A DNA stretch of 64,000 nt from Streptantibioticus ferralitis (lineage in GTDB: Bacteria > Actinomycetota > Actinomycetes > Streptomycetales > Streptomycetaceae): contig NZ_JARHTQ010000037.1 of the NCBI RefSeq assembly GCF_029223525.1, positions 1-64,000 on the forward strand, given 5' to 3'. This document shows, piece after piece, positions 18,745 to 29,359 of this stretch (positions are counted from its first letter, which is position 1; every line of letters starts with the position of its first letter). The translations under genes and the position numbers were made by a program. Below the pieces are notes generated by a model. That model was not told the origin of the DNA, made no database searches, and saw nothing but the letters and a program-made list of their open reading frames with translations.

Positions 18745-21681
18745 ATGGATGGCGGAACGGAGCCGGGGCTGCGCTTCGCGCTCCTCGGCCCGGTGCGGGC
18801 CTGGCAAGGCGAGAACCTGCTGTCGGCGGGCTCGCCTCAGCAGCGTGCCCTGCTCGCCGCACTCCTGCTGCGCGGCGGCCGGACCGCTACGGCCGACGAG
18901 TTGATCTACGCGCTATGGGGCCACGAACCGCCGGAGAGCGCGCTCGCCGCCCTGCGCACCTACGCGTTCCGGCTCCGTAAGACCCTCGGCGCCGGGGCTT
19001 TGGCCTCTGTGTCGGGCGGCTACGCGCTGCGTACCGCGCCGGGCAGTCTGGACACCGCGGTGGCCGAGCGGCAGGCCGTCGAGGCGGAGAAGGCCCGGGC
19101 CTCGGGCGATCCCGCGCGCGCCCGCGAACTGCTGTGCGCCGCGCTCGACCTGTGGGACGGCGAGCCGCTCGCCGGGCTCCCGGGGCCTTACGCGGAGATG
19201 CAGCGCACCCGGCTCACCGAGTGGCGGTTGACCCTGCTGGAGGCCCGGCTCGAACTCGACCTCGAACTCGGCGGCCACGGCGAGGCGGTCTCCGAGTTGA
19301 CCGCGCTGTCCGCCGAACACCCGTTGCGTGAGCGGCTGCGGGCCCTGTTGATGCTCGCGCTCTACCGCAGCGGTCGACAGGCCGAGGCGCTGGGTGTGTT
19401 CGCCGACACCCGGCGGCTGCTCGCCGAGGAACTCGGCGTCGATCCCTGCGCCGAACTCACCGAACTCCACCAACGCATACTGGAGGCCGATCCCGAACTC
19501 GCCGCCCCGTCCTCGCCCGGGGACACGGCGAACACGATCGCGCCGATCCGGCCCGCGCAACTGCCCGCAGCGGTCACGGACTTCACGGGTCGGACCGCCT
19601 TCGTCTCGGAACTGGTCCAGGAGTTGGCGACCGCGGACAGCGGTGTCATGGCCCTGTCGGCGGTGGCGGGCATCGGCGGCGTCGGCAAGACCACGCTGGC
19701 GGTACATGTCGCCCATGCGGCCCGGACCACCTTCCCCGACGGCCAGTTGTACGTCGACCTCCAGGGGCAGGGCGCCAGGCCGACCGAGCCGGAGACGGTA
19801 CTCGCCTCCTTCCTGCGGGCACTGGGCACACCGGATTCAGCCATTCCGGACGGTCTTGAAGACCGTGCGGCGCTCTACCGCTCGATCCTCGACGGTCGTC
19901 GCGTCCTCGCCCTTCTCGACAACGCCCACGACGCGGCGCAGGTGCGGCCGTTGCTGCCCGGCACCCCGGGCAGCGCCGCCCTGATCACCAGCCGGGTCCG
20001 CATGGTGGATCTGGAAGGCGCCCACCTGGTGGACCTCGACGTCATGAGCCCGGAGGAGGCCCTCCAGCTCTTCACCAAGATCGTCGGGACCGAGCGCGTC
20101 ATGGCCGAACGCCAAGCCGCCCTCGACGTCGTCGCCGCCTGCGGTTTCCTGCCGCTCGCGATCCGTATCGCCGCCTCGCGGCTGTCCACTCGGCGAACGT
20201 GGACGGTCTCCGTACTGGCCCGAAAGCTCAGCGACGAGCGGCGCCGACTGGACGAACTGAAGGCGGGGGACCTGGCGGTCAAGGCCACCTTCGAACTCGG
20301 CTACGGCCATCTGGCCACCGAACAGGCCCGTGCCTTCCGCCTGCTGGCCCTGCCGGACGGCCCCGACATCTCGCTGAACGCGGCCGCCGCCGTGCTCGAC
20401 ATGGACCCGTATGACGCGGAGTCCCTGCTGGAGACGCTGGTCGACATAAGCCTCCTGGAATCGGCGGCCCCGGCCCGCTACCGGTACCACGACCTCCTGC
20501 GCCTCTACGCCCGCGACTGCGCGGAACGCGACGAAACCGCCGAGGCCCGCGAGGCCGCACTGTCGCGCGTGCTCGACTTCTACCTGGCGTCCACGGAGTG
20601 CGTGTACGCGTTGGAGAACCCGGGTGAACCGGTGCTGGAGCACCTGGCAACGCCCGCGCGACACGGTCTGGTCTTCACAGAACAATCCGAGGCCCTGGAC
20701 TGGCTGTTCGCCGAAGCAGCCGGAGTACTGTCCGCCGTCCGGCAGACCGCCGCGCACGGGTGCGCAGGCCCGCTGCGCCATGCGATCGACCTGCTCTTCG
20801 CATCCCAGGACCTGATGGAGTCCGGTGTCCATCTGCGCTCCTACGAGCAGGCCGTCCGCGCGGTCATCGAAACCGCCGATGACTGCGGTGAGCCCCTGGT
20901 AGCAGGCCGGGCGCACCTGTTGCTGGGCCGGATCCGCTCCTGGTCCAGCAGTCACTTCGAGGAGGCGGACCTCGCGGCGCAACGCGCACTTCTGCTCGGG
21001 CTGACCGCCGAGGATCCGCTGACTTGCAGCTACGCGCCGAACCTGCGCGGGCTGATCGCGAAGGACCGCAGGCGCTACGAGGAGGCGGAAGCCTACTACC
21101 AGCAGGCACTCGAGTCCTTCCGCGATCACAACAACCTGACCGGTATGGCGTCGACGCTGAGCAACCTCTCGCGCGTACACGTCGAGGTGGGCAACCACGA
21201 CGCGGCTGTCGCCACCGCCGAGGAGGCGATGGCGCTCTACTACGAGCTGCGCACAGGGGGTTACCGCCTTGGCATGGGCCTGTACGTGCTGGCGATCGCC
21301 CTGACCGCGAGCGACCGTTTCGACGAGGCGTTGGGCTGCCTCAACAAGGCGCTGCCCATCTTCCGGGAAGCCCGCCAACAGCTCTGGGAGGGCGTGACCC
21401 TCTACCGCATGGCCGTGGTTCATGTCGCGGCGGGCCGCCACCGCCAGGCCGCCGCTCATGCCGAGCAGGCACTTGGGTTGGTGAACAGGACCACCGGCCA
21501 CTGGCGGACGGCCGATGTGCTGACCGTTCTCGGGCGCGCGCTCCATGGAATCGGGCAAGCGGACCGCGCTCGGGCCTGCTGGCACGACGCACTGAACATC
21601 CACAAGTCCCTCGGCACCGAGGGAGCCGACGAGGTGCTCCAACTCCTCGATGACCGCCCATCTTCGAGCGTGGCCGTATAA
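18745..21681 (+). CDS. afsR: AfsR-type SARP global regulator (OmpR-BTAD-NB-ARC-TPR)
   Basis: Global activator of secondary metabolism, a phosphorylation target of AfsK in S. coelicolor. Order of domains in 978 residues: OmpR-type winged-helix DNA-binding (about 10-95, LLGPVRAW then SPQQRALLAALLLRGGRTAT), BTAD (about 100-245), NB-ARC ATPase with P-loop GIGGVGKTT near residue 309 and LLDNAHDAAQVRPLLPG, then C-terminal TPR repeats (about 620-960). Sequence and length agree closely with S. coelicolor AfsR (993 residues from memory). The ATG at 18745 gives the same MDGG N-terminus and has GGGAG 6 bases upstream. Two small genes follow where afsS normally lies. Confidence 0.95.
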   Translation: MDGGTEPGLRFALLGPVRAWQGENLLSAGSPQQRALLAALLLRGGRTATADELIYALWGHEPPESALAALRTYAFRLRKTLGAGALASVSGGYALRTAPGSLDTAVAERQAVEAEKARASGDPARARELLCAALDLWDGEPLAGLPGPYAEMQRTRLTEWRLTLLEARLELDLELGGHGEAVSELTALSAEHPLRERLRALLMLALYRSGRQAEALGVFADTRRLLAEELGVDPCAELTELHQRILEADPELAAPSSPGDTANTIAPIRPAQLPAAVTDFTGRTAFVSELVQELATADSGVMALSAVAGIGGVGKTTLAVHVAHAARTTFPDGQLYVDLQGQGARPTEPETVLASFLRALGTPDSAIPDGLEDRAALYRSILDGRRVLALLDNAHDAAQVRPLLPGTPGSAALITSRVRMVDLEGAHLVDLDVMSPEEALQLFTKIVGTERVMAERQAALDVVAACGFLPLAIRIAASRLSTRRTWTVSVLARKLSDERRRLDELKAGDLAVKATFELGYGHLATEQARAFRLLALPDGPDISLNAAAAVLDMDPYDAESLLETLVDISLLESAAPARYRYHDLLRLYARDCAERDETAEAREAALSRVLDFYLASTECVYALENPGEPVLEHLATPARHGLVFTEQSEALDWLFAEAAGVLSAVRQTAAHGCAGPLRHAIDLLFASQDLMESGVHLRSYEQAVRAVIETADDCGEPLVAGRAHLLLGRIRSWSSSHFEEADLAAQRALLLGLTAEDPLTCSYAPNLRGLIAKDRRRYEEAEAYYQQALESFRDHNNLTGMASTLSNLSRVHVEVGNHDAAVATAEEAMALYYELRTGGYRLGMGLYVLAIALTASDRFDEALGCLNKALPIFREARQQLWEGVTLYRMAVVHVAAGRHRQAAAHAEQALGLVNRTTGHWRTADVLTVLGRALHGIGQADRARACWHDALNIHKSLGTEGADEVLQLLDDRPSSSVAV

Positions 21682-21711
21682 CCGCAGGTCAGGCGCAATA
21701 TCGGGGGGCGT

Positions 21712-21740
21712 TTATCGGTTGCTTATCGGGCGCTGTCAAG
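21712..21740 (+). promoter_or_regulatory. SARP-type heptamer direct repeats (candidate AfsR box)
   Basis: TTATCGG at 21712-21718 is repeated exactly at 21723-21729, and TGTCAAG follows at 21734-21740. The spacing is exactly 11 bases, one helical turn, which is the known SARP recognition geometry (7-bp repeats with 4-bp spacers). The site starts 30 bases after the afsR stop and precedes the small peptide genes, just as AfsR binds the afsS promoter in S. coelicolor. A clear -10 hexamer was not identified. Confidence 0.65.
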
Positions 21741-21760
21741 ATTTCATCGCATCGAGAGAT

Positions 21761-21799
21761 GCCCGCTTGGTGGCGCACGGGGGTCGTCACCAAGCGGGC
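21761..21799 (+). promoter_or_regulatory. 12-bp leader hairpin before the first peptide gene
   Basis: GCCCGCTTGGTG (21761-21772) pairs perfectly with CACCAAGCGGGC (21788-21799) across a 15-base loop. It lies between the SARP repeats and the ribosome-binding site of the 76-residue ORF. If transcription starts at the SARP site, the hairpin is in the 5' leader and could attenuate. It could also terminate afsR read-through. There is no U-tract. Confidence 0.6.
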
Positions 21800-21852
21800 G
21801 TCCGGAACGCCGAAAGACACACCATGCAAGGCATCTAACGGGGAGAAACAGC

Positions 21853-22083
21853 ATGACCGCCAACGTTCCAAGCACTGGCAACAGCAAGAGGCCCGGCGCG
21901 GGCATCGGTACGGGAGCTGGTAGGGGGGAGTTCCCGGAACCGCCGAACGGCATCGAGCAGCAGTCGCATGGCGAGGGCGTTGAGGAACAGCCCCAGGATG
22001 ACCCTGACACCTGGGGCAACACGGGGGCAAAGCCGCTCGTGCAGCCCGACACCTGGGGTAACACGGTCCTCCCCTCCCAGTGA
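21853..22083 (+). CDS. Small AfsS-position protein with two PDTWGNT motifs
   Basis: A 76-residue, Gly/Pro/Gln-rich, probably disordered protein without a signal sequence. Its C-terminal half carries DDPDTWGNT and, fourteen residues later, VQPDTWGNT. The ATG at 21853 has GGGGAG well placed before it. It is the first gene after afsR in the same orientation, the place of afsS in S. coelicolor. AfsS is also a short protein built on repeats, though of a TPxDNHMP type, so this could be a lineage-specific functional analogue. No family was recognised. The encoding DNA repeats a 15-base unit (22006-22020 and 22048-22062, one mismatch). Confidence 0.7.
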   Translation: MTANVPSTGNSKRPGAGIGTGAGRGEFPEPPNGIEQQSHGEGVEEQPQDDPDTWGNTGAKPLVQPDTWGNTVLPSQ

Positions 22084-22211
22084 GGGGTTAGCGCCGCGGG
22101 GGCGAAGGTGCCACGGGGGAAGGCGCCATAGGGGGCCGTGGCGCACGAGGGGCAACGGGGGCAACGGGGGACGTACATCAGCAAACCAGGCGGCCGCGGC
22201 GTGGAGGGGGC

Positions 22212-22238
22212 GTCGCGGCCAACTTTGTTGGCCGCGAC
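22212..22238 (+). promoter_or_regulatory. Perfect 12-bp hairpin before the second peptide gene
   Basis: GTCGCGGCCAAC (22212-22223), loop TTT, then GTTGGCCGCGAC (22227-22238). The hairpin is very stable and ends 36 bases before the ATG at 22275. It could terminate the first peptide transcript, leaving the second peptide under separate or read-through control. Confidence 0.65.
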
Positions 22239-22274
22239 TCCCATTCCATCCATCACTCCGAGACTGGAGCAGAC

Positions 22275-22457
22275 ATGAGTCTGATACGGAAGGCCGCCAT
22301 TGTGGTCGCGGGCATCGCGACCGCAACGGCAGCGGCTGCGGTCCCTGCGATCGCTTCCGCAAGTACGAACGCCCATGGTGACCGGGGTCTGGCCATCGTC
22401 CAGGCGCACGACGGAGACTCCTCCGTGACCGCTCCGGACACCTGGGGCAACGTCTAA
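22275..22457 (+). CDS. Small secreted peptide ending APDTWGNV
   Basis: A 60-residue precursor. Residues 2-29 form a textbook export signal: basic LIRK, a hydrophobic AIVVAGIATATAAAA core, then AIASA as the likely cleavage site. The predicted mature part is about 31 residues, acidic/polar, and ends in APDTWGNV, the same motif seen twice in the upstream ORF. GGAG at 22266-22269 supports the ATG. The exported product with a conserved C-terminal octapeptide looks like a peptide-signal precursor, and AfsR next door has a C-terminal TPR domain, a fold that senses peptides in RRNPP regulators. The signalling role is inference only. Confidence 0.72.
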   Translation: MSLIRKAAIVVAGIATATAAAAVPAIASASTNAHGDRGLAIVQAHDGDSSVTAPDTWGNV

Positions 22458-22476
22458 ATCCCCTCACCACAAAGCA

Positions 22477-22513
22477 GGGGTGGCGGCGGCACCGGGGGGT
22501 CCGCCGCCGCCCC
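22477..22513. terminator. Bidirectional hairpin terminator
   Basis: GGGGTGGCGGCGG (22477-22489) pairs with CCGCCGCCGCCCC (22501-22513), including one G-U pair, around an 11-base loop. It lies between the second peptide gene and the convergent FadD3-like gene. Confidence 0.7.
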
Positions 22514-22514
22514 G

Positions 22515-24101
22515 TCATGTCGTAGGGCGGGCGCGTAGCGCGCCCTTCAGTATCTTGCCGCTGGCGTTGCGCGGAAGTTCCGCCAGGAACTCGACCTCGC
22601 GCGGCACCTTGTAGTTGGCCATCTCCCGTCGCGACCACGCGATCACATCGTCGCCGGTGACCGTCGAGTTCGGGCGCCGCACCACATACGCCTTGCCGAC
22701 CTCGCCCAGCCGTGCATCGGGGATGCCGACCACGGCCACTTCGAGCACATCGGGGTGACGGGAGACGATGCGCTCTATCTCTGCCGGGTAGGCGTTGAAA
22801 CCTCCCACGATGAACATGTCCTTGATGCGGTCGGTGATCCGTATGTTGCCGTCGGCGTCGAGCACGCCGACGTCGCCCGTGTGCAGCCAGCCCTCGGTAT
22901 CGATCGCCTTCGCCGTCTCCTCTGGCTCCTCGAAGTAGCCGGACATGACGTTGTAGCCACGCACCAGGATCTCGCCGTTGCCAGCGAGTCTGACCTCGGT
23001 GTCCGGGATGGCCCGGCCGCACGTCGACGCGATGACACCCGGCGGGTCACCAGGGCGGCACATGGTGACCGTGCCGGAGGCCTCCGTCAGGCCGTACGCG
23101 GTCAGCACGGTGGCGACCCTCAACTCACCGCGCAGCCGCTCGACGAGCTCCAAGGGGACCACGGCTGCTCCGGTCACCACCAGCCGGAGTGCGGACAGGT
23201 CGTGTTGGGCGCGCACCGGGTGGTCGAGTATCGCCTGGTGCAGGGTGGGCGGGCCGGGCAGCACGCTGATGCGTTCGGTGGCGATATTGGCCAGTGCGGT
23301 GTCCACGTTGAAGACGGACTGCGGAACCATGGTCGCGCCGCGCAGCAGACAGGCGATGATGCCCGCCTTGTAACCGAAGGTGTGGAAGAAGGGGTTGACG
23401 ATCAGATAGCGGTCGTCCGCTGTCAGACCCGCGAGTTCGCTCCACACTCCATAGACGCGCAAGGTCTGCGTATGCGTGATGACAGCGCCCTTGGGGTGAC
23501 CGGTGGTGCCTGAGGTGAACATGATGTCGGAGGGGGCATCGGGGCGTACCGCCGCGGCTCTGGCCCGTACTCGCCCGGCCGGAACGGTGTCGCCGCCCGC
23601 CAGGAACTCCTTCCAGGTAAGGAAGTCGGGCGGCGCGTCCTCCGCCAGCACCACCACATCACGCAGATGGGGCAGTCCGGGCAGCGGTCCTTCCGCGGCG
23701 TCCGGCGGGCCGCCGCCCGCCGCGCGCCGCAGCGACGCCACATACGACGTACCGAGGAACGCACCGGTGACGAAGAGCAGTCGGGCGCGGGTGCGGCCCA
23801 GCACATAAGCGGCCTCGGCGCCCTTGAACCGGGTGTTCAACGGAACCAGGACACCGCCCGCGCTCACCGCCCCCAGTGCCGCGACGATCCAATCCAGCGT
23901 GTTCGGAGCCCAGATGGCGACCCGGTCGCCCAACTCGACACCGGACGCGGCGCAGGCGGCCGCCGCCCGCTCCACTCGTGAGGCCAGCTCCGCATAGGAG
24001 ACCCGGGTCCGTCCGTCGACCACGGCCTCCCGGCTCCCGTAACGCCGTGCGGCCTCGACCACCAGCTGGGGGACGCTGCCGAACTCCAGGTCACCGCGCA
24101 T
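22515..24101 (-). CDS. fadD3: FadD3-like acyl-CoA ligase
   Basis: A 528-residue ATP-dependent CoA ligase (AMP-forming). Motifs: FTSGTTGHPKGAV (P-loop), YGLTEASG, WLHTGDVG, and the C-terminal PRNASGKILK with the catalytic lysine. It resembles mycobacterial FadD3, which activates the propionate side chain of the steroid CD-ring intermediate HIP. Shared blocks include DRVAIWAPNTLDWIVA, VPLNTRFKG, FFHTFGYKAGIIACLLRGAT and VLPGPPTLHQAILDHP. The ATG at 24101 follows GGGAGG. An in-frame extension toward 24455 crosses operator box 4 and the divergent gene and is rejected. It should catalyse pathway entry here. Confidence 0.82.
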   Translation of the reverse strand: MRGDLEFGSVPQLVVEAARRYGSREAVVDGRTRVSYAELASRVERAAAACAASGVELGDRVAIWAPNTLDWIVAALGAVSAGGVLVPLNTRFKGAEAAYVLGRTRARLLFVTGAFLGTSYVASLRRAAGGGPPDAAEGPLPGLPHLRDVVVLAEDAPPDFLTWKEFLAGGDTVPAGRVRARAAAVRPDAPSDIMFTSGTTGHPKGAVITHTQTLRVYGVWSELAGLTADDRYLIVNPFFHTFGYKAGIIACLLRGATMVPQSVFNVDTALANIATERISVLPGPPTLHQAILDHPVRAQHDLSALRLVVTGAAVVPLELVERLRGELRVATVLTAYGLTEASGTVTMCRPGDPPGVIASTCGRAIPDTEVRLAGNGEILVRGYNVMSGYFEEPEETAKAIDTEGWLHTGDVGVLDADGNIRITDRIKDMFIVGGFNAYPAEIERIVSRHPDVLEVAVVGIPDARLGEVGKAYVVRRPNSTVTGDDVIAWSRREMANYKVPREVEFLAELPRNASGKILKGALRARPTT

Positions 24102-24136
24102 AATCGCTGCCTCCCACCGCTGTGCGGCTCCAACTA

Positions 24137-24153
24137 GCTGACTATCCGTCAGA
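24137..24153. promoter_or_regulatory. Operator box 4, GCTGACTATCCGTCAGA
   Basis: Sits between the divergent FadD3-like gene (start 24101) and the thiolase/DUF35/hydratase operon (start 24223), so a single site could control both. Confidence 0.65.
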
Positions 24154-24222
24154 TTAATGGGTACTCTGATGCCCTGCCAGCCCAGGGCCAGCGGGCTCGT
24201 TGGACACGAGGAGGTGGCGCCG

Positions 24223-25371
24223 GTGGCATCCCTCAAGGACGCGACCGCCATCGTCGGGACAGGCCAGACCGCGTTCGCCAAGCGACTCGACGACCCCGAG
24301 AAGACCCTCGCCTGCCGGGCGATACTGGCTGCCCTGGACGACGCCGGAATCGAACCCTCCGAGGTGGACGCGTTCGCCTCGTACACCATGGAGGAGACCG
24401 ACGAGGTCGAGGTCGCCAAGTCCATCGGCGCCGGAGACGTGACCTTCTTCTCCAAGGTCGGCTACGGAGGCGGTGGTTCATGCGCCACCGTGGCCCACCT
24501 CGCGGCCGCCATCTCCACCGGTCAGGCCACCGTCGGCGTCGCCTGGCGGTCACGCAAACGCGGCTCGGGCAAGCGCCCCTGGACCGATGTCCACGCCCAA
24601 CTCCCCACCCCCGCACAGTGGACGCGGCCGTTCGGGCTGCTGCGCCCGGCGGACGAGATCGGCATGCTCACCCGCCGCTATATGCACGAATACGGCGTCA
24701 CCCGTGACCACCTCTTCAATGTCGCCCTCGCCTGCCGCAACCGCGCCAACCAGAACCCGGCCGCGATGATGTACGAGCGCCCGCTGACTCGCGAGATGTA
24801 CATGACGTCCCGGTGGATCAGCGAACCGCTCTGCCTCTTCGACAACTGCCTGGAGACCGATGGTGCGTTGGCATGCGTCGTCGTCAGCGCCGACCGTGCC
24901 CGTGACTGCCGCCGCCGGCCGGTCTATGTGCACTCCGTCGCCCAGGCGCTGCCCACCCAGCACCACGGCATGGTCAACTACTGGAACGACGACCCGCTCT
25001 GCGGCCCCGCGTGGACGGCGGCCCGACAGCTGTGGAAGACCGCCGACATCACCCCCGACGACATCGACGTCGCGCAGATCTACGACGCGTTCACCCCGCT
25101 CATCCCGCTCTCCCTGGAGGGCTACGGCTTCTGCGCCCGCGGTGAAGGAGGTGCGTTCACCGAGGGCGGCGCCCTGGAGATCGGCGGACGACTACCGCTC
25201 AACACCTCGGGAGGCGGCCTGTCCGAGGCGTATGTACACGGTTTCAACCTGATCACCGAGGGCGTCAAGCAACTGCGCGGTACCTCCACCGCACAGGTTC
25301 CGGACGCGGCGACATGTCTGGTCACGGCAGGCGAAGGCGTGCCAACCTCCGCGCTTCTCCTGAGGAGTTGA
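24223..25371 (+). CDS. Lipid-transfer protein/thiolase-family enzyme (Ltp-like)
   Basis: A 382-residue SCP2-thiolase-like protein, starting ASLKDATAIVGTGQTAFAKR. Blocks characteristic of the Ltp group are CLETDGALACVV near residue 222, DVAQIYDAFTPLIPLSLEGYGFC near residue 284 and LNTSGGGLSEAYVHG near residue 326. Members paired with DUF35 proteins act as retro-aldolases that remove side-chain carbons in steroid catabolism (Ltp2 with ChsH2). The immediately downstream DUF35 gene fits that model. The GTG at 24223 is chosen because GAGGAGG ends 8 bases upstream and family homology starts there. Confidence 0.87.
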   Translation: MASLKDATAIVGTGQTAFAKRLDDPEKTLACRAILAALDDAGIEPSEVDAFASYTMEETDEVEVAKSIGAGDVTFFSKVGYGGGGSCATVAHLAAAISTGQATVGVAWRSRKRGSGKRPWTDVHAQLPTPAQWTRPFGLLRPADEIGMLTRRYMHEYGVTRDHLFNVALACRNRANQNPAAMMYERPLTREMYMTSRWISEPLCLFDNCLETDGALACVVVSADRARDCRRRPVYVHSVAQALPTQHHGMVNYWNDDPLCGPAWTAARQLWKTADITPDDIDVAQIYDAFTPLIPLSLEGYGFCARGEGGAFTEGGALEIGGRLPLNTSGGGLSEAYVHGFNLITEGVKQLRGTSTAQVPDAATCLVTAGEGVPTSALLLRS

Positions 25372-25377
25372 GCGTTC

Positions 25378-25842
25378 ATGTCCTCCATCATGAAGGCCAC
25401 CACTGACAACGGCTTGCTGCTGCCCGTACCGGACCAGGACGGTGCGCCCTTCTGGGAGTTCGCCGCGCGCGGCGAACTCCGCGTCCAGGTCTGCGGCGCG
25501 TGCGGACGGCTGCGCTTCCCGCCGCGGCCGTGCTGCCCGCACTGCCAGTCCTTCGACAGCGCATGGCGCGCGATGTCCGGCCGCGGCCGGATCTGGTCCT
25601 ACGTCCTGCCCCACCCACCGCTACTGCCGGGGTACGCGGCACAGGCGCCGTACAACGCGGTGATCGTGGAACTCGCCGAGGACCCGGGGATCCGGCTGGT
25701 CGGCAACGTGGTCGCCGCACCCGCCGCGGCGCTGAACTCGGTGGATACGTCCCGTCTGCGGATCGGCGCGGCCGTGCGGGCCTGCTTCCATGAGATCCCG
25801 GAGGGCGTCACCGTCCCTCGCTGGCTGCTGGAGCGTCCGTGA
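25378..25842 (+). CDS. Zn-ribbon/OB-fold DUF35 protein, thiolase partner
   Basis: A 154-residue acyl-CoA-binding partner protein. The rubredoxin-like zinc ribbon is CGAC-GRLRFPPRPC-CPHC near residues 39-60 (CxxC...CxxC), followed by an OB-fold with YNAVIVELAEDPGIRLVGNVV. DUF35 proteins dock onto Ltp-type thiolases and are required for aldol cleavage. The gene begins 6 bases after the thiolase stop and overlaps the next gene by 4 bases (GTGA), so the three genes are translationally linked. Confidence 0.88.
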   Translation: MSSIMKATTDNGLLLPVPDQDGAPFWEFAARGELRVQVCGACGRLRFPPRPCCPHCQSFDSAWRAMSGRGRIWSYVLPHPPLLPGYAAQAPYNAVIVELAEDPGIRLVGNVVAAPAAALNSVDTSRLRIGAAVRACFHEIPEGVTVPRWLLERP

Positions 25843-26600
25843 TCACCGTCGACACGAAGGACGGCGTCGCGGTGGTGACCCTCAACCGGCCCGACCGGCA
25901 CAACGCCATCGACCTGACGATGTGCGAGGAACTCAGCGCCACCTGGCGGGAGTTCCGGATGTCCCCCGACATACGGGCGGTCGTGCTGACCGGCGCGGGC
26001 GACAAGGCGTTCTGTACCGGTCTTGACCGCTCCTGTGTGATTCCGCAGCCGCCGTCCCCGTACGCGATCGACGATCCGCTGCTCCGGATCGGCCCCAAGT
26101 CGGCCGACCTGTGGATACCGGTCATCGCCGCGGTCAACGGCATGGCCTGCGGCGGTGCGTTCTACCTGCTCGGCGAGTGCGAGTTCGCCATCGCCGCCGA
26201 CCATGCGACCTTCTTCGACCCGCACACCGCGTACGGCATGGTCAGCGCCTACGAATCCATCGGCATGGCGCAGCGCATGCCGTACGGGGAGGTCATGCGG
26301 ATGTCCCTGATGGGCACCGCGGAACGGATCGGCGCGCGGCGCGCGTACGAGACCGGGCTGGTGTCGGAGGTCGTGCCGGGCGACGAGCTGCTGGCCGCCG
26401 CCGTGCGGGCGGCCGGCGTTGTCGCGTCGTACCCGACGGAGGCGGTGCAGGGAACGGTGCGCGCCGTGTGGTCGGCGCGGGCCGCCGGGCGATCGCTCGC
26501 GCTGGCGGGCGCACCGCATCTCGTCACCCTCGGGAACCTTCCCCCCGAACGGCAGCAGGAACTCTTCCGCGCGCGCCGCGGCGACCACCGGGTGCGCTGA
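25839..26600 (+). CDS. Enoyl-CoA hydratase/isomerase family protein
   Basis: A 253-residue crotonase-fold protein. It has VAVVTLNRPDRHNAID at the start, AFCTGLD near residue 56 and the oxyanion-hole block NGMACGGAFYLLGECEFAIAAD near residue 100. It likely hydrates an unsaturated acyl-CoA made by the neighbouring dehydrogenases and feeds the adjacent thiolase/DUF35 aldolase. It starts with GTG overlapping the DUF35 stop. The C-terminus is short but complete. Confidence 0.87.
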   Translation: MITVDTKDGVAVVTLNRPDRHNAIDLTMCEELSATWREFRMSPDIRAVVLTGAGDKAFCTGLDRSCVIPQPPSPYAIDDPLLRIGPKSADLWIPVIAAVNGMACGGAFYLLGECEFAIAADHATFFDPHTAYGMVSAYESIGMAQRMPYGEVMRMSLMGTAERIGARRAYETGLVSEVVPGDELLAAAVRAAGVVASYPTEAVQGTVRAVWSARAAGRSLALAGAPHLVTLGNLPPERQQELFRARRGDHRVR

Positions 26601-26601
26601 T

Positions 26602-26628
26602 GGTGGGCGGCCCGGCGGACCGCCCACC
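26602..26628. terminator. Bidirectional hairpin terminator
   Basis: GGTGGGCGG (26602-26610) pairs perfectly with CCGCCCACC (26620-26628) around a 9-base loop. It lies between the convergent hydratase and afsK genes. Confidence 0.68.
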
Positions 26629-26652
26629 CGAACGCACCGCGGGGAAGGCGCC

Positions 26653-29133
<2,481 letters not shown>

Positions 29134-29359
29134 TGCCCTGCCACCTCCCCGTACCCCCCGAATTGTTGCAGCCCCGGGCAGCGTCTCACCGCCAACCGTC
29201 CCGGGGTACGGGATCTGATTCTTCCTGGGATGCGCTCCGGTTGCGAACCCGGGGCGGTTCCGAGCGCGCCGTACGGTACGACGAAACGATTCTGCGTCCG
29301 CTGGTACGCCCACGTTGTGATACAGACGCGCACTCACCGCCGCAGGTTGCCTACGCCGC

